The position numbers were made by a program, and so were the translations under genes. Shown piece by piece: positions 15,802 to 23,492 of a stretch of 36,024 bases of DNA. Below the pieces are notes generated by a model. It saw only the letters and a program-made list of their open reading frames with translations. It was not told where the DNA came from and made no database searches. Numbering within the stretch: the first letter of the stretch is position 1; each line of letters opens with the position of its first letter. Where the stretch lies: positions 1 to 36,024 of the forward strand of contig CAIYOY010000024.1 in NCBI GenBank assembly GCA_903927905.1, read 5' to 3'. This DNA is from an uncultured Verrucomicrobiales bacterium. GTDB lineage: Bacteria > Verrucomicrobiota > Verrucomicrobiia > Limisphaerales > Palsa-1400.

Positions 15802-16479
15802 TCAGGCGGTCATTTCTTTTGCTGGGCTTTGGCAGCAACCTTTTTCGCGGACGCAACGGCAGGCAAACATGGCAGCACAGGCACCCAGAGGCGGAGCCGT
15901 GAGATAAATCCAAAGATGTTCCAAGTGTCCCGATATCAGGGCCGGAGCAAATGAACGCGCCGGATTCATGGAGGCTCCACAGATCGGCCCGGCAAACATT
16001 GCCTCCAGGGCTATGACCGCGCCGATGGCGATTCCGGCGGTGATGCCTTTTTCTTGTGCCCCGGTGGAGACGTTGAGGATGGTCAGCATGAGAAAGAAGG
16101 TCAGCACCGCTTCAAGAATGAAAGATTGCATTTCGGAACCCGCTGGCAGGGTTGCGCCCAGCAGGATATTTTCCGGAAAAAGCAACCGTAACAAAGCACT
16201 GGCCAGAATCGCGCCAATGAATTGGCTGATGATGTAAGGCAAAACTTGCGCGGCGGGCAATCTTCGCGCCGCCCAAAAGCCAAGGGTCACGGCTGGGTTT
16301 AAGTGCGCCCCGGAGAGGTCGCCAAAAGTGTAGATCATGGCCAACACCACCAACCCGAAGGTCAGGGCAACGCCAACGTGCGTGATCGCACCGTGACTGG
16401 CTTGGTCAATGATGATCGCGCCGGTGCCGGCAAAAACCAAGCCGAAGGTCCCAAGAATTTCTGCAACGCATTTTTTCAT
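15802..16479 (-). CDS. Aquaporin/aquaglyceroporin (MIP family), probable arsenite channel
   Basis: A 225-residue protein with six membrane helices and two half-helices. The NPA boxes are HLNPAVT (Asn61) and MNPARS (Asn172). By alignment to AqpZ the selectivity filter would be Phe41, Ala160, Ala169, Arg175: the constricting histidine of water-specific channels is replaced by alanine, so the pore should pass larger solutes. In Sinorhizobium, AqpS next to ArsC lets arsenite flow out; the arrangement here (channel, DUF6428-like, arsC) fits the same logic. I chose the ATG at 16477-16479 because the upstream in-frame extension runs into the porin gene and is not membrane-like. A cysteine-rich tail (CRCVREKGCC) is notable. 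Confidence 0.88.
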   Translation of the reverse strand: MKKCVAEILGTFGLVFAGTGAIIIDQASHGAITHVGVALTFGLVVLAMIYTFGDLSGAHLNPAVTLGFWAARRLPAAQVLPYIISQFIGAILASALLRLLFPENILLGATLPAGSEMQSFILEAVLTFFLMLTILNVSTGAQEKGITAGIAIGAVIALEAMFAGPICGASMNPARSFAPALISGHLEHLWIYLTAPPLGACAAMFACRCVREKGCCQSPAKEMTA

Positions 16480-16517
16480 GGAGAAATCGTCTCGTCGAGC
16501 CAAGCTTGCCGCGTCCC

Positions 16518-18074
16518 TCAGAATTTGTAAACCAAATCCATTTGGACCAGTTGATACTGTTTGATCGGGTTGACAAAGGGGATGTCCTGGTTGGCGCCGC
16601 CGGTGCCGAGCCGGTGGTTGATCCGCCACGCTTCGCCGGCGCGGATGGCGCCCATGAGGGAATCAGCAAACGAATAACTGAATGAAAGATAGACCCCTTG
16701 CAGATTGCCCCGGCCTTCAAAAAAATCAGAGTCAAGCAGATTGGGATCGAGGGCGTATTGTTCAACATGCTGCCAATACGCTTTGGCTTCCCAGTTTCCC
16801 TTTTTGGGAACGAACCCGTTGTTGGGACTGATCTCCTGGAAGTTATCCAGGGAAGCGCCGAATTGATACGCTTTGTTGTCATATTTCTGCAAGGGCAGAG
16901 CCAGAGTAATGGTTGGATTGTTGGTCAAAGCGCCGGCGACCGCAGCCTGGGCGCGGGCGGCACCTTCCAGATTTTCCGCAAAATCGCCAAACATCCGCGC
17001 ATTGTATTTGCCGAGTTTAAAATCGAGTTCAAAAGGAATGTCGAGAATGAAAAGGCTGTTGATGCCGGTCTGATTGAAGGCAAAGCCATTGTTCGGGCCG
17101 GTGGGAAATCCGCTGGAACCAACCACCGGAACACCCGCGCCTTCACCCACGAATGAATCGGAAAAACCCGGCGTCAGGGGAAAACTTCCCGGCGCGGTAT
17201 TCGCGCCGTGATGCAAATAGTGATAAACCGAAGCGGCGACCTTGAAGGAGACGTTGGTATTGATGTGATACTTGACTCCGCCTTGCCAGGCGAAGAGGAA
17301 CGGATCGTCTTCGCTTTGTCCAAAGGGAATGGTGGGGATGACAAATTGCGCGGTCCGCACCGGGTTGACGTCCTGATAAATAAATTGTCCAAAGTTGGCG
17401 AAGAAATCAGCCTGACCCACGGTGTAGTTAAAGTGTTCGGCCGCGCCTTCGGGGTTGATGTCCGGGTCCCAGATCATGGACGTGGTGTAAAGCGGGTTCG
17501 GCATCTTGCCCACGGTCAATTCCACCCAATCCTGCGGCTTCCAACCCAGATAGATCTGCCCAAGGCCAATCGTGGCCGTGGACCGGCCGAACGGGCCTTG
17601 GTAGGGAGTGCCGGCGGCCGAACTGGCGAACGTCAGCCACGGAGAGCGCGGATTGGCGCCGGTCTCAAGTCGAAGACCGAAATAATAATCATCCTGCAAT
17701 TCGCCGCGCATGCCCAGACGCAACGCATAGCGAAATCGGTCCATTTCCACCCGGTTGCCATTGGGCGAGTGAGTCTGCCGGTTTTCATAGCGCATGCGGA
17801 TGTCGCCAAAAATGTCCCCTTTCTTGATCGTCTTCCCAAAAGACCATTTGGATGAGGCAAAAGCCACACTATTGCTTTGCGAGGCGAAGGCTTCCGTCCG
17901 AACTTTTTCGGCTTCCTCTTTCGTGACCAACCCCTTCTTGATGAGCAATTCCAGTAATGGATCGGCGGATGAAGTTGATGGCGGGGCATCCGCCAATACC
18001 CGGACGGCAAGCATCAACAACAGGCCGAGGGCGCAAAGGCCGGGGAATAAGTGTTTGAATGTTTTTTTAGCCAT
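16518..18074 (-). CDS. Putative outer-membrane porin (Porin_5-like)
   Basis: A 518-residue protein. A signal peptide (MAKKTFKHLFPGLCALGLLL, cleaved near VLADA) is followed by a short helical segment with LLELLIKKGLVTKEEAEKV, the SLH-like/oligomerisation start seen in this porin type. The rest is barrel-like with alternating residues, for example GDIRMRYENRQ, YYFGLRLETGANPRS and VELTVGKMPNPLYTTSMIWD. The final strand YQLVQMDLVYKF ends in Phe, the usual BAM recognition signal. It begins 6 bp after the stop of the surface-protein gene and lies 38 bp before the channel gene, so it probably shares their transcript. A role in small-solute uptake is inferred; the substrate is unknown. Confidence 0.82.
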   Translation of the reverse strand: MAKKTFKHLFPGLCALGLLLMLAVRVLADAPPSTSSADPLLELLIKKGLVTKEEAEKVRTEAFASQSNSVAFASSKWSFGKTIKKGDIFGDIRMRYENRQTHSPNGNRVEMDRFRYALRLGMRGELQDDYYFGLRLETGANPRSPWLTFASSAAGTPYQGPFGRSTATIGLGQIYLGWKPQDWVELTVGKMPNPLYTTSMIWDPDINPEGAAEHFNYTVGQADFFANFGQFIYQDVNPVRTAQFVIPTIPFGQSEDDPFLFAWQGGVKYHINTNVSFKVAASVYHYLHHGANTAPGSFPLTPGFSDSFVGEGAGVPVVGSSGFPTGPNNGFAFNQTGINSLFILDIPFELDFKLGKYNARMFGDFAENLEGAARAQAAVAGALTNNPTITLALPLQKYDNKAYQFGASLDNFQEISPNNGFVPKKGNWEAKAYWQHVEQYALDPNLLDSDFFEGRGNLQGVYLSFSYSFADSLMGAIRAGEAWRINHRLGTGGANQDIPFVNPIKQYQLVQMDLVYKF

Positions 18075-18080
18075 GACCTT

Positions 18081-19106
18081 TTAATGCGCGCCAACGCGAT
18101 AGAAACGATTGGTGTCTGTTGCCGTCACTGTTTGTTGAAAGGACCGGATCGTGCCGTCGCCGGTAATGTTGGTCGGGATCGAGGCCCAGTTGGAGAGCGG
18201 ATTGGCCAGGCCGAAAGAATTGGTATAATACAGCGTGTAGGTTGCCCCGCTGACGGTCAGGAATGAAATGGTGCGAGTGTTTCCGGAACGGCTGATGCCC
18301 AGGGTGGGATTTGGGATGGAAACAGCAGTGGAAGCGGCGACAAAGACCACCGTGCCGTTGGTGCGCAGTTCGAAATAGCCAAGATATTTTCCGTTGGGCT
18401 GGGTTCCGGTGGTGTCCGGGAGCAGTTGGTAGAGATCAGAACGCGAAGGTTGTCCGCCCGTCGTAAAATCGTCCGGCGTGGTGTTTTCAACATTCCCCTC
18501 GAAGCTGTCATGATAATTGCCAATTCCATTGGCCACGTTAACCGAGCCCAGATTGGCGCCAGCATTGTTTCCGTTGCTGGCCGGAATGATGATCAAATTG
18601 GTGTTATTATTGGCGTTGCTGCTGACCGTGCCGCTGTAAAAAGAAGCGTTCGCAAGGATGGTCACCATTCGCGCCGCAGTCGAACCTTGAACCGTGGCGG
18701 CGTTTTGCTGCCACGGAGTTGCCGGGGTGAGCGGGTCCGTCCTCGGGTCCGTCGTCCACAAAGTTTTCACCGGATAACTCGAGTCACCACTATCCCCGGC
18801 GGCGGGCACGCAGGTGCCGACGCTCCACGAGACGTCATTGAGACTGTCAAATGTAGTGCCGAGCTTGCCAGAGGGCAATTGCGTGATTGAAATAGTGCTG
18901 CCGGGCGTGGCGCCGTAATAAGTCGAGACCTGGCCGAGGTTGATCTCAAGCACATTGGGGCTGGTGCTGCCGCCATAATAACCGGTCTTGCGAAAGACCA
19001 GGAGCAAATCCCGGCTGGTATAAGTAAAGATCGGCGTATTGGCCTGAATATTTTGCAGGAACACAAACGACAGCAACGCGGTCATTCGTAAAAAATTGAG
19101 CTTCAT
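18081..19106 (-). CDS. Secreted surface protein with DLLL-type domain, unknown function
   Basis: A 341-residue exported protein: signal peptide MKLNFLRMTALLSFVFLQNI, likely cut near IQANT. Residues about 28-260 form a domain that recurs twice in the large protein at 19404-23423: YTSRDLLLVFRK, LEINLGQVSTYYGATPGST, VPAAGDSGDSSYPVKTLW, then SFEGNVENTTPDDF and PSRSDLYQLLPDTTGTQP. The C-terminal 80 residues (VSGATYTLYYTNSFG through DTNRFYRVG) look like the short beta-sandwich end common in Verrucomicrobia secreted proteins. No enzyme motif is seen. The DRD/DLLL-FR start recalls PEP-CTERM surface proteins of other bacteria, but there is no PEP-CTERM sorting tail. It precedes the porin gene by 6 bp. 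Confidence 0.8.
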   Translation of the reverse strand: MKLNFLRMTALLSFVFLQNIQANTPIFTYTSRDLLLVFRKTGYYGGSTSPNVLEINLGQVSTYYGATPGSTISITQLPSGKLGTTFDSLNDVSWSVGTCVPAAGDSGDSSYPVKTLWTTDPRTDPLTPATPWQQNAATVQGSTAARMVTILANASFYSGTVSSNANNNTNLIIIPASNGNNAGANLGSVNVANGIGNYHDSFEGNVENTTPDDFTTGGQPSRSDLYQLLPDTTGTQPNGKYLGYFELRTNGTVVFVAASTAVSIPNPTLGISRSGNTRTISFLTVSGATYTLYYTNSFGLANPLSNWASIPTNITGDGTIRSFQQTVTATDTNRFYRVGAH

Positions 19107-19347
19107 GTTTTTCGGAAAAAATCGAAATTAATTAACGGTTGCATTCATCAGCGTCTTATTGCGGGCTGAAGGTAACAAATAAGGAGGTTGCTCTCATCCA
19201 TGTTAAAGACATCGCAGGCAATGAATAGGACATGAAAACAAATCGCATAAACAACTGATTATTAACGTGTTTCATATCAACTTCGGAAAAATCGCGCGTG
19301 TTTCAGGTGAATGACGCAGAGACGTAACGTAATGAGTCAATTTAGAG

Positions 19348-19386
19348 ATAAAAAAGAGGGGCCGGTCTTTATTGGACCGGCCCCTC
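19348..19386 (-). terminator. Strong intrinsic terminator of the large Ig-like surface protein gene
   Basis: A perfect 12-bp GC-rich stem (19356-19367 with 19375-19386) with a 7-base loop lies 17 bp after the stop at 19404. On the minus strand it is followed by six T residues. It separates the binding-protein/Ig-protein operon from the surface protein/porin/ars genes. The gap 19107-19355 beyond it holds the likely promoter of the gene starting at 19106, but no convincing -35/-10 pair was seen. Confidence 0.9.
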
Positions 19387-19403
19387 GTGAATTTCACAAC
19401 AGA

Positions 19404-22400
19404 TCAGAATCCTTGTTCCAAATACACCGACCCGGATTGAGCCGGTTCCACAAAAGCGCCGGCGGCAACATTCTGATGTTGCAACACGACGCCGGTGAAG
19501 GAGTTGGTCAGGTGAGTGTTGGGGTTGAAGAAGCTGCCCTTGAACAAACCGCTGCCGAGAGTGAACGCGGCTTTGGTGGTGGCATCGGATGTGTAAACCA
19601 CATTGTTGTAGGCCAGAAGCACGTCATTCGTCATTCCAAAACTTCCGCTGGCATTGGACAGGGTCAATGAGCCAAACCCATAGTTGAAGTCGAGAATGGT
19701 CGTGTTGGTCGGCCGCAGATATTGCGAGGCGATGATGTCGGCCTGATTGGTGAAGCCACCCGCAAAGATGGCATTGGTCCAGCCCGTCTTGATCCAGGAG
19801 ACCGTGCCGACCGGGGTGTTGTTGGTGGTGGCAAAGTTCAGCCAGCCCATCACTTCACCGTTGCCGCCGTAGAGCGACACGTAAAGCGGCCAGTAACCGT
19901 CTTTGGAGACAGGTACCGACTGGGACAACGCCGCGTTGTCTGCGGTGGCGCCAGCCAGCGTGATCGTGCCGTTGTTGGTCACATTGACTGTGCCGTAGCC
20001 ATAACCAATCGGGCCGCTCGCCGGATTCGTGAATCCAGGAATCACGAACGTGGAGTAGCCACGGTAATTGGTCGGGGCTGGATTGACACCACTGAACGTA
20101 GCCAAGTCGGAAACCAGAGGAGCTGTCCAAAGGGTGCCATTCTTGTACGAGCTGATCGTGCCGTTGATTTGCTTGTTGGTGATCACCACTTGCAAGGCGA
20201 CCGTTACGTTGCTCGCACCCGTGCGGGCAAACGAGCCGGTGAACGAGCCGTCCGTTTTAAACACGCCCATGATCGTCACGCTCTTTCCTTCGAGCTTGAG
20301 GGTGCCGCTGAATGTCATGTTGGACAAAACAGCGCTGAACAAACCGGCGGAATAATGCGTCATGATGTTGGTTTCATAGAACAATCCGTTATACCGGCCA
20401 GCGATGGCCGGGTAGGGATTGGGAATGAACGTCGCGGTCAACGATTCGTTGGTCACCATGGTGAAGACCAGGCGATTGGTCGTGGCCGAAACGGTCCCGG
20501 TCCAGTTGCTGAACACGTTGCCAGCGGTCGGCGTGGCGGTCACGGTGTAGCTCTTGCCAATGTCCAGCGTCCCGCCAGTCCAATTGGTCGTCAGGTGTCC
20601 GCCACCGACAATGGTCAATGTGATGGGTGAAACCGGGACATAAACAATCGTCCTGGTCACAGCCGTCGATACATTGCCGGCCAGATCCTTGCTTTGAATA
20701 GTGATGACGTTGGTGCCCACAGCGAGAGTGACGGTGGCGCTCCAATTGGTTCCACTGGTAATCGTGGTCGTATTGGTCAAGCCCCCGCCATTGAGCGAGT
20801 ACAAGACGACATTCCCGGCTTTGTTGTCCGTGGCGCGGCCCTGAATCAAATAGGTGGATGCGGTCCAATGATTCAGGATGTTTGTATTTGGCGCAGTGAC
20901 CACCAAGGTCGGTTTATTGGTGTCAGCAATAATCGAGGATGAGAAAACCGCGCTGTTGCTGAGGATTCCGGCCAAGTTGCTCACAATGACGGAATAAGTT
21001 CCTTCATTCGTGGTCTGGGCGGTCGTGCTCAAGGAGCTGGTCGTGGCTCCGGCCACCGCAGCGCCATTATGCGACCACTGGTAGCTCAAGAGGACGCCGG
21101 TGGCACTGACACTGAAGGAAACGATGGTTCCTTGCGGAAGGGTGTTGGTAACGCTCGAGGGTGGCAATACCAGAACAGGAGCCTGGTAGGTCAGCACACC
21201 GGAAGAACTGGTCGAGCCGGCATCGTTGGTGACCACAACCGAATAAGTGCCAACGCTGGCGTTGGACAGATTCGTCAACGTCAGACTCGAGGTCTGACTG
21301 CCATTGATGGTGGTTCCTGTATCGCTCAGGGCCACGGCGTTGTGCGACCATTGATAGCTCAAGCCATCACCGGAAACGCCAACACTGAAGCTGGCGCTGC
21401 TGACCGCCGTGGAGACATCGGTGGTCGGGGTCGTCACCACTGGCGCAGCCAAGGCGGTGAAGGTCAAGGTTCCATCGGCATGCAATTCAAACCGGCCCAG
21501 AAGTTTGCCGGCAGGGAATGTGCCACTGGAGTCCGGGCGGAGCTCATAAAGATCCGAACGGGACGGCAAACCCGCGCTGGCAAAGTTTGTCGGTGTGGTG
21601 TTTTCCACGTCACCCTGGAAGGTGCTGGTGAAATCACCAAACGAACCGAGAAAGTTCCCGGCTTCATGGCCGCTGCCAACCGGCACAGCAATCACACTGG
21701 ATGTGTTGGTGGGCGACGGAGACTGGCTGCTGCCATAAAACTTGCCGTTGGACAGGGCTGAGTTGATTTTTGCGCTGGCTCCGCCCTGCGAAGTGCTGCT
21801 GTATCTGTTCCAAGCGGTGACCACGTTGGTCGCATTGGCACGGGGAGAAGTGGCCCACAGCGTCTTTTTTGGAACACTGGCGTCACCACTGTCACCTGCG
21901 GCTGGAACAGTTCCAGCCACGGACCAAGAGAGGGCGTTGAGGTTGTCAAAAACAGACGCCAATTCGCCGGCATTCAGTTGAGCAACGGTCATGGTGCTGC
22001 CAGGGGTCGCGCCGTAATAGAGCGAGGCTTGGCCGATATTGATTTCCAAGTCCGTCGGGGCGGCGTTGGTGCTTGCCGGATTGCGGAAGGTCAGCAACAA
22101 ATCCCGGCTGGCATAGTTGAAGGTCTGTTCCGTCAAGGTCACCGGATCGTTGGTCACAGAACCGGCAATATCCGTCGAGACGACGACATAACTGCCCGCA
22201 TCACCGCTGACCGCGTTGGTCACAGTCAAGCAAGAGTTGGTGGCGCCGATGATTTCGGCGCCGTCGGTCAGGGCCGTGCCGTTACGATACCATTGATAGG
22301 TCACGCCGATGCCGGAAGCGCCGACACAGAAAACGCTGGTGTCACCATAATTGATGGTGGAACTAACCGGGGAACTGCCAATGACGGGCAGATGGACAAT

Positions 22401-23423
22401 CGTCAAGTTGGCGGAAGGCGTCAGGGTGCCACCATCATCACTGATGGCGACCGAATACGCCCCCGCGCTGGAGTCGGTCAGGTTCGTGACCGTCAATGAC
22501 GAAGTTTGGCTGCCAAAAATGGAACTGCCATCATCCGAAAGCGTGGTTCCATTTTGCGACCATTGGTAGGTCAACACACCACCGGTGGCAGCGACGGTAA
22601 AGACCGCCGAGCTGCCGGCATTGGTTGAAGCCAGCACGTCCGTGGGCGCAGTTACCAGAGTAGGCCCAGCGGTAAAGGTCAGGGAACCGTCCGCATTAAA
22701 CTGGAACAAGCCAAGTAACTTGCCTTGGGGCTGAGTCCCGGTTGAATCCGGGCGCAACTCGTAAAAATCCGACCGCGAGGGCAAACCCGCAATGTCAAAA
22801 TTTGTCGGAGTGGTGTTTTCAATGTCCCCTTGGAAGGTGCCGTTGTAGTTTCCAAACGAGCCGAGGAACGAGCCGGATTCATGGCCGTTGCCGACCGGAA
22901 CTTGAATCAAGCTGGTGCTGTTGCTCGAGGAAGACGACTGGGTGCTGCCATAGAATTTGGCATTGGCCAGGGACGAATTTATCTTGGCACCCGCTCCGCC
23001 TTGCGAGGTGGCGCTAAAACGCAGCCACGCTGGAGCGGAATTGGATGGATTTTCGCGCGGGGCGGTGACCCAGAGCGTTTTAACAGGAACACCCGCATCA
23101 CCGCTGTCGCCCGCCGCCGGCACTGTGCCGGAAATGGACCAGGAAAGGACATTCAGGTCGGCAAAAGCCGCAGACAAGTCGGAAGCGTTGAATTGGGTGA
23201 TGGTGATCGTGCTGCCAGGTGTCGCGCCGTAATAGAGCGAGGCTTGGCCGATATTGATTTCCAAGTCAGTCGGGGAGGCGTTGCTGCTTCCCGGATTGCG
23301 GAAGGTGAGCAACAGATCCCGACTGGTGTAGTCGAAGGTTTGTGCCTGTGCGCCCTGCAACAGCAGAAACGAACCGGCCAAGGATGACAGGAACGCTGTC
23401 ATTCGTTTAAAACAATTTTTCAT
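19404..23423 (-). CDS. Large multidomain secreted protein with Ig-like repeats and duplicated DLLL-type domains
   Basis: A 1339-residue exported protein: MKNCFKRMTAFLSSLAGSFL starts the signal, cut near AQAQT. Order of parts (approximate residues): DLLL-type domain 1 (30-260), two Ig-like domains with TYQWSQNGT and TYQWYRNGT (262-437), DLLL-type domain 2 (439-665), two more Ig-like domains with SYQWSHNA/SYQWSHNG (670-835), a cadherin/Big-like segment (KPTLVVTAPN, 840-930), a divergent InlB-type repeat (GKSYTVTATPTAGNVFSNW, 935-1000) and a 330-residue C-terminal domain (AGRYNGLFYETN, GSFTGSFARTG). Ig and InlB-type repeats suggest a surface-displayed binding or adhesive protein; the ligand is unknown. 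The ATG at 23421-23423 was chosen because the signal starts there. It is 69 bp after the binding-protein gene, with a hairpin between them. Confidence 0.85.
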   Translation of the reverse strand: MKNCFKRMTAFLSSLAGSFLLLQGAQAQTFDYTSRDLLLTFRNPGSSNASPTDLEINIGQASLYYGATPGSTITITQFNASDLSAAFADLNVLSWSISGTVPAAGDSGDAGVPVKTLWVTAPRENPSNSAPAWLRFSATSQGGAGAKINSSLANAKFYGSTQSSSSSNSTSLIQVPVGNGHESGSFLGSFGNYNGTFQGDIENTTPTNFDIAGLPSRSDFYELRPDSTGTQPQGKLLGLFQFNADGSLTFTAGPTLVTAPTDVLASTNAGSSAVFTVAATGGVLTYQWSQNGTTLSDDGSSIFGSQTSSLTVTNLTDSSAGAYSVAISDDGGTLTPSANLTIVHLPVIGSSPVSSTINYGDTSVFCVGASGIGVTYQWYRNGTALTDGAEIIGATNSCLTVTNAVSGDAGSYVVVSTDIAGSVTNDPVTLTEQTFNYASRDLLLTFRNPASTNAAPTDLEINIGQASLYYGATPGSTMTVAQLNAGELASVFDNLNALSWSVAGTVPAAGDSGDASVPKKTLWATSPRANATNVVTAWNRYSSTSQGGASAKINSALSNGKFYGSSQSPSPTNTSSVIAVPVGSGHEAGNFLGSFGDFTSTFQGDVENTTPTNFASAGLPSRSDLYELRPDSSGTFPAGKLLGRFELHADGTLTFTALAAPVVTTPTTDVSTAVSSASFSVGVSGDGLSYQWSHNAVALSDTGTTINGSQTSSLTLTNLSNASVGTYSVVVTNDAGSTSSSGVLTYQAPVLVLPPSSVTNTLPQGTIVSFSVSATGVLLSYQWSHNGAAVAGATTSSLSTTAQTTNEGTYSVIVSNLAGILSNSAVFSSSIIADTNKPTLVVTAPNTNILNHWTASTYLIQGRATDNKAGNVVLYSLNGGGLTNTTTITSGTNWSATVTLAVGTNVITIQSKDLAGNVSTAVTRTIVYVPVSPITLTIVGGGHLTTNWTGGTLDIGKSYTVTATPTAGNVFSNWTGTVSATTNRLVFTMVTNESLTATFIPNPYPAIAGRYNGLFYETNIMTHYSAGLFSAVLSNMTFSGTLKLEGKSVTIMGVFKTDGSFTGSFARTGASNVTVALQVVITNKQINGTISSYKNGTLWTAPLVSDLATFSGVNPAPTNYRGYSTFVIPGFTNPASGPIGYGYGTVNVTNNGTITLAGATADNAALSQSVPVSKDGYWPLYVSLYGGNGEVMGWLNFATTNNTPVGTVSWIKTGWTNAIFAGGFTNQADIIASQYLRPTNTTILDFNYGFGSLTLSNASGSFGMTNDVLLAYNNVVYTSDATTKAAFTLGSGLFKGSFFNPNTHLTNSFTGVVLQHQNVAAGAFVEPAQSGSVYLEQGF
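21994..22060. repeat. 67-bp near-identical repeat, copy 1 (within the Ig-like protein gene)
   Basis: Matches 23209-23275 with only two differences over 67 bp, 1215 bp apart and in the same frame. It encodes the most conserved stretch of the DLLL-type domain (LEINIGQASLYYGATPGST). Identity this high compared with the rest of the two domains indicates recent duplication or gene conversion. Confidence 0.9.
23209..23275. repeat. 67-bp near-identical repeat, copy 2
   Basis: Partner of the copy at 21994-22060; the two differences are G/T at 22005/23220 and C/A at 22053/23268. Both lie in the first third of a DLLL-type domain. Confidence 0.9.
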
Positions 23424-23442
23424 AGTCTTGTAGGCATCCAAG

Positions 23443-23471
23443 AACAGCCGCAGCCTGGGGCCGCGGCTGTT
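23443..23471 (-). terminator. Intercistronic hairpin between the binding-protein and Ig-like protein genes
   Basis: AACAGCCGC (23443-23451) pairs perfectly with GCGGCTGTT (23463-23471) around an 11-base loop. It lies 21 bp after the stop at 23493, in the 69-bp gap. In the minus direction no T-run follows, so partial termination or mRNA processing, giving unequal expression of the two genes, is more likely than a full stop. Confidence 0.5.
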
Positions 23472-23492
23472 TTGGGCGCGGTCAGGAGACAA

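Noticed and set aside
19722-20630. Plus-strand open frame of 302 codons opposite the Ig-like protein
   Set aside because: Antisense shadow of a repetitive coding region; no recognisable motif.
20000-23400. Repeated segments considered as a CRISPR-like array
   Set aside because: They are in-frame protein domain repeats at more than 250-bp spacing, not short regular repeats with unique spacers.
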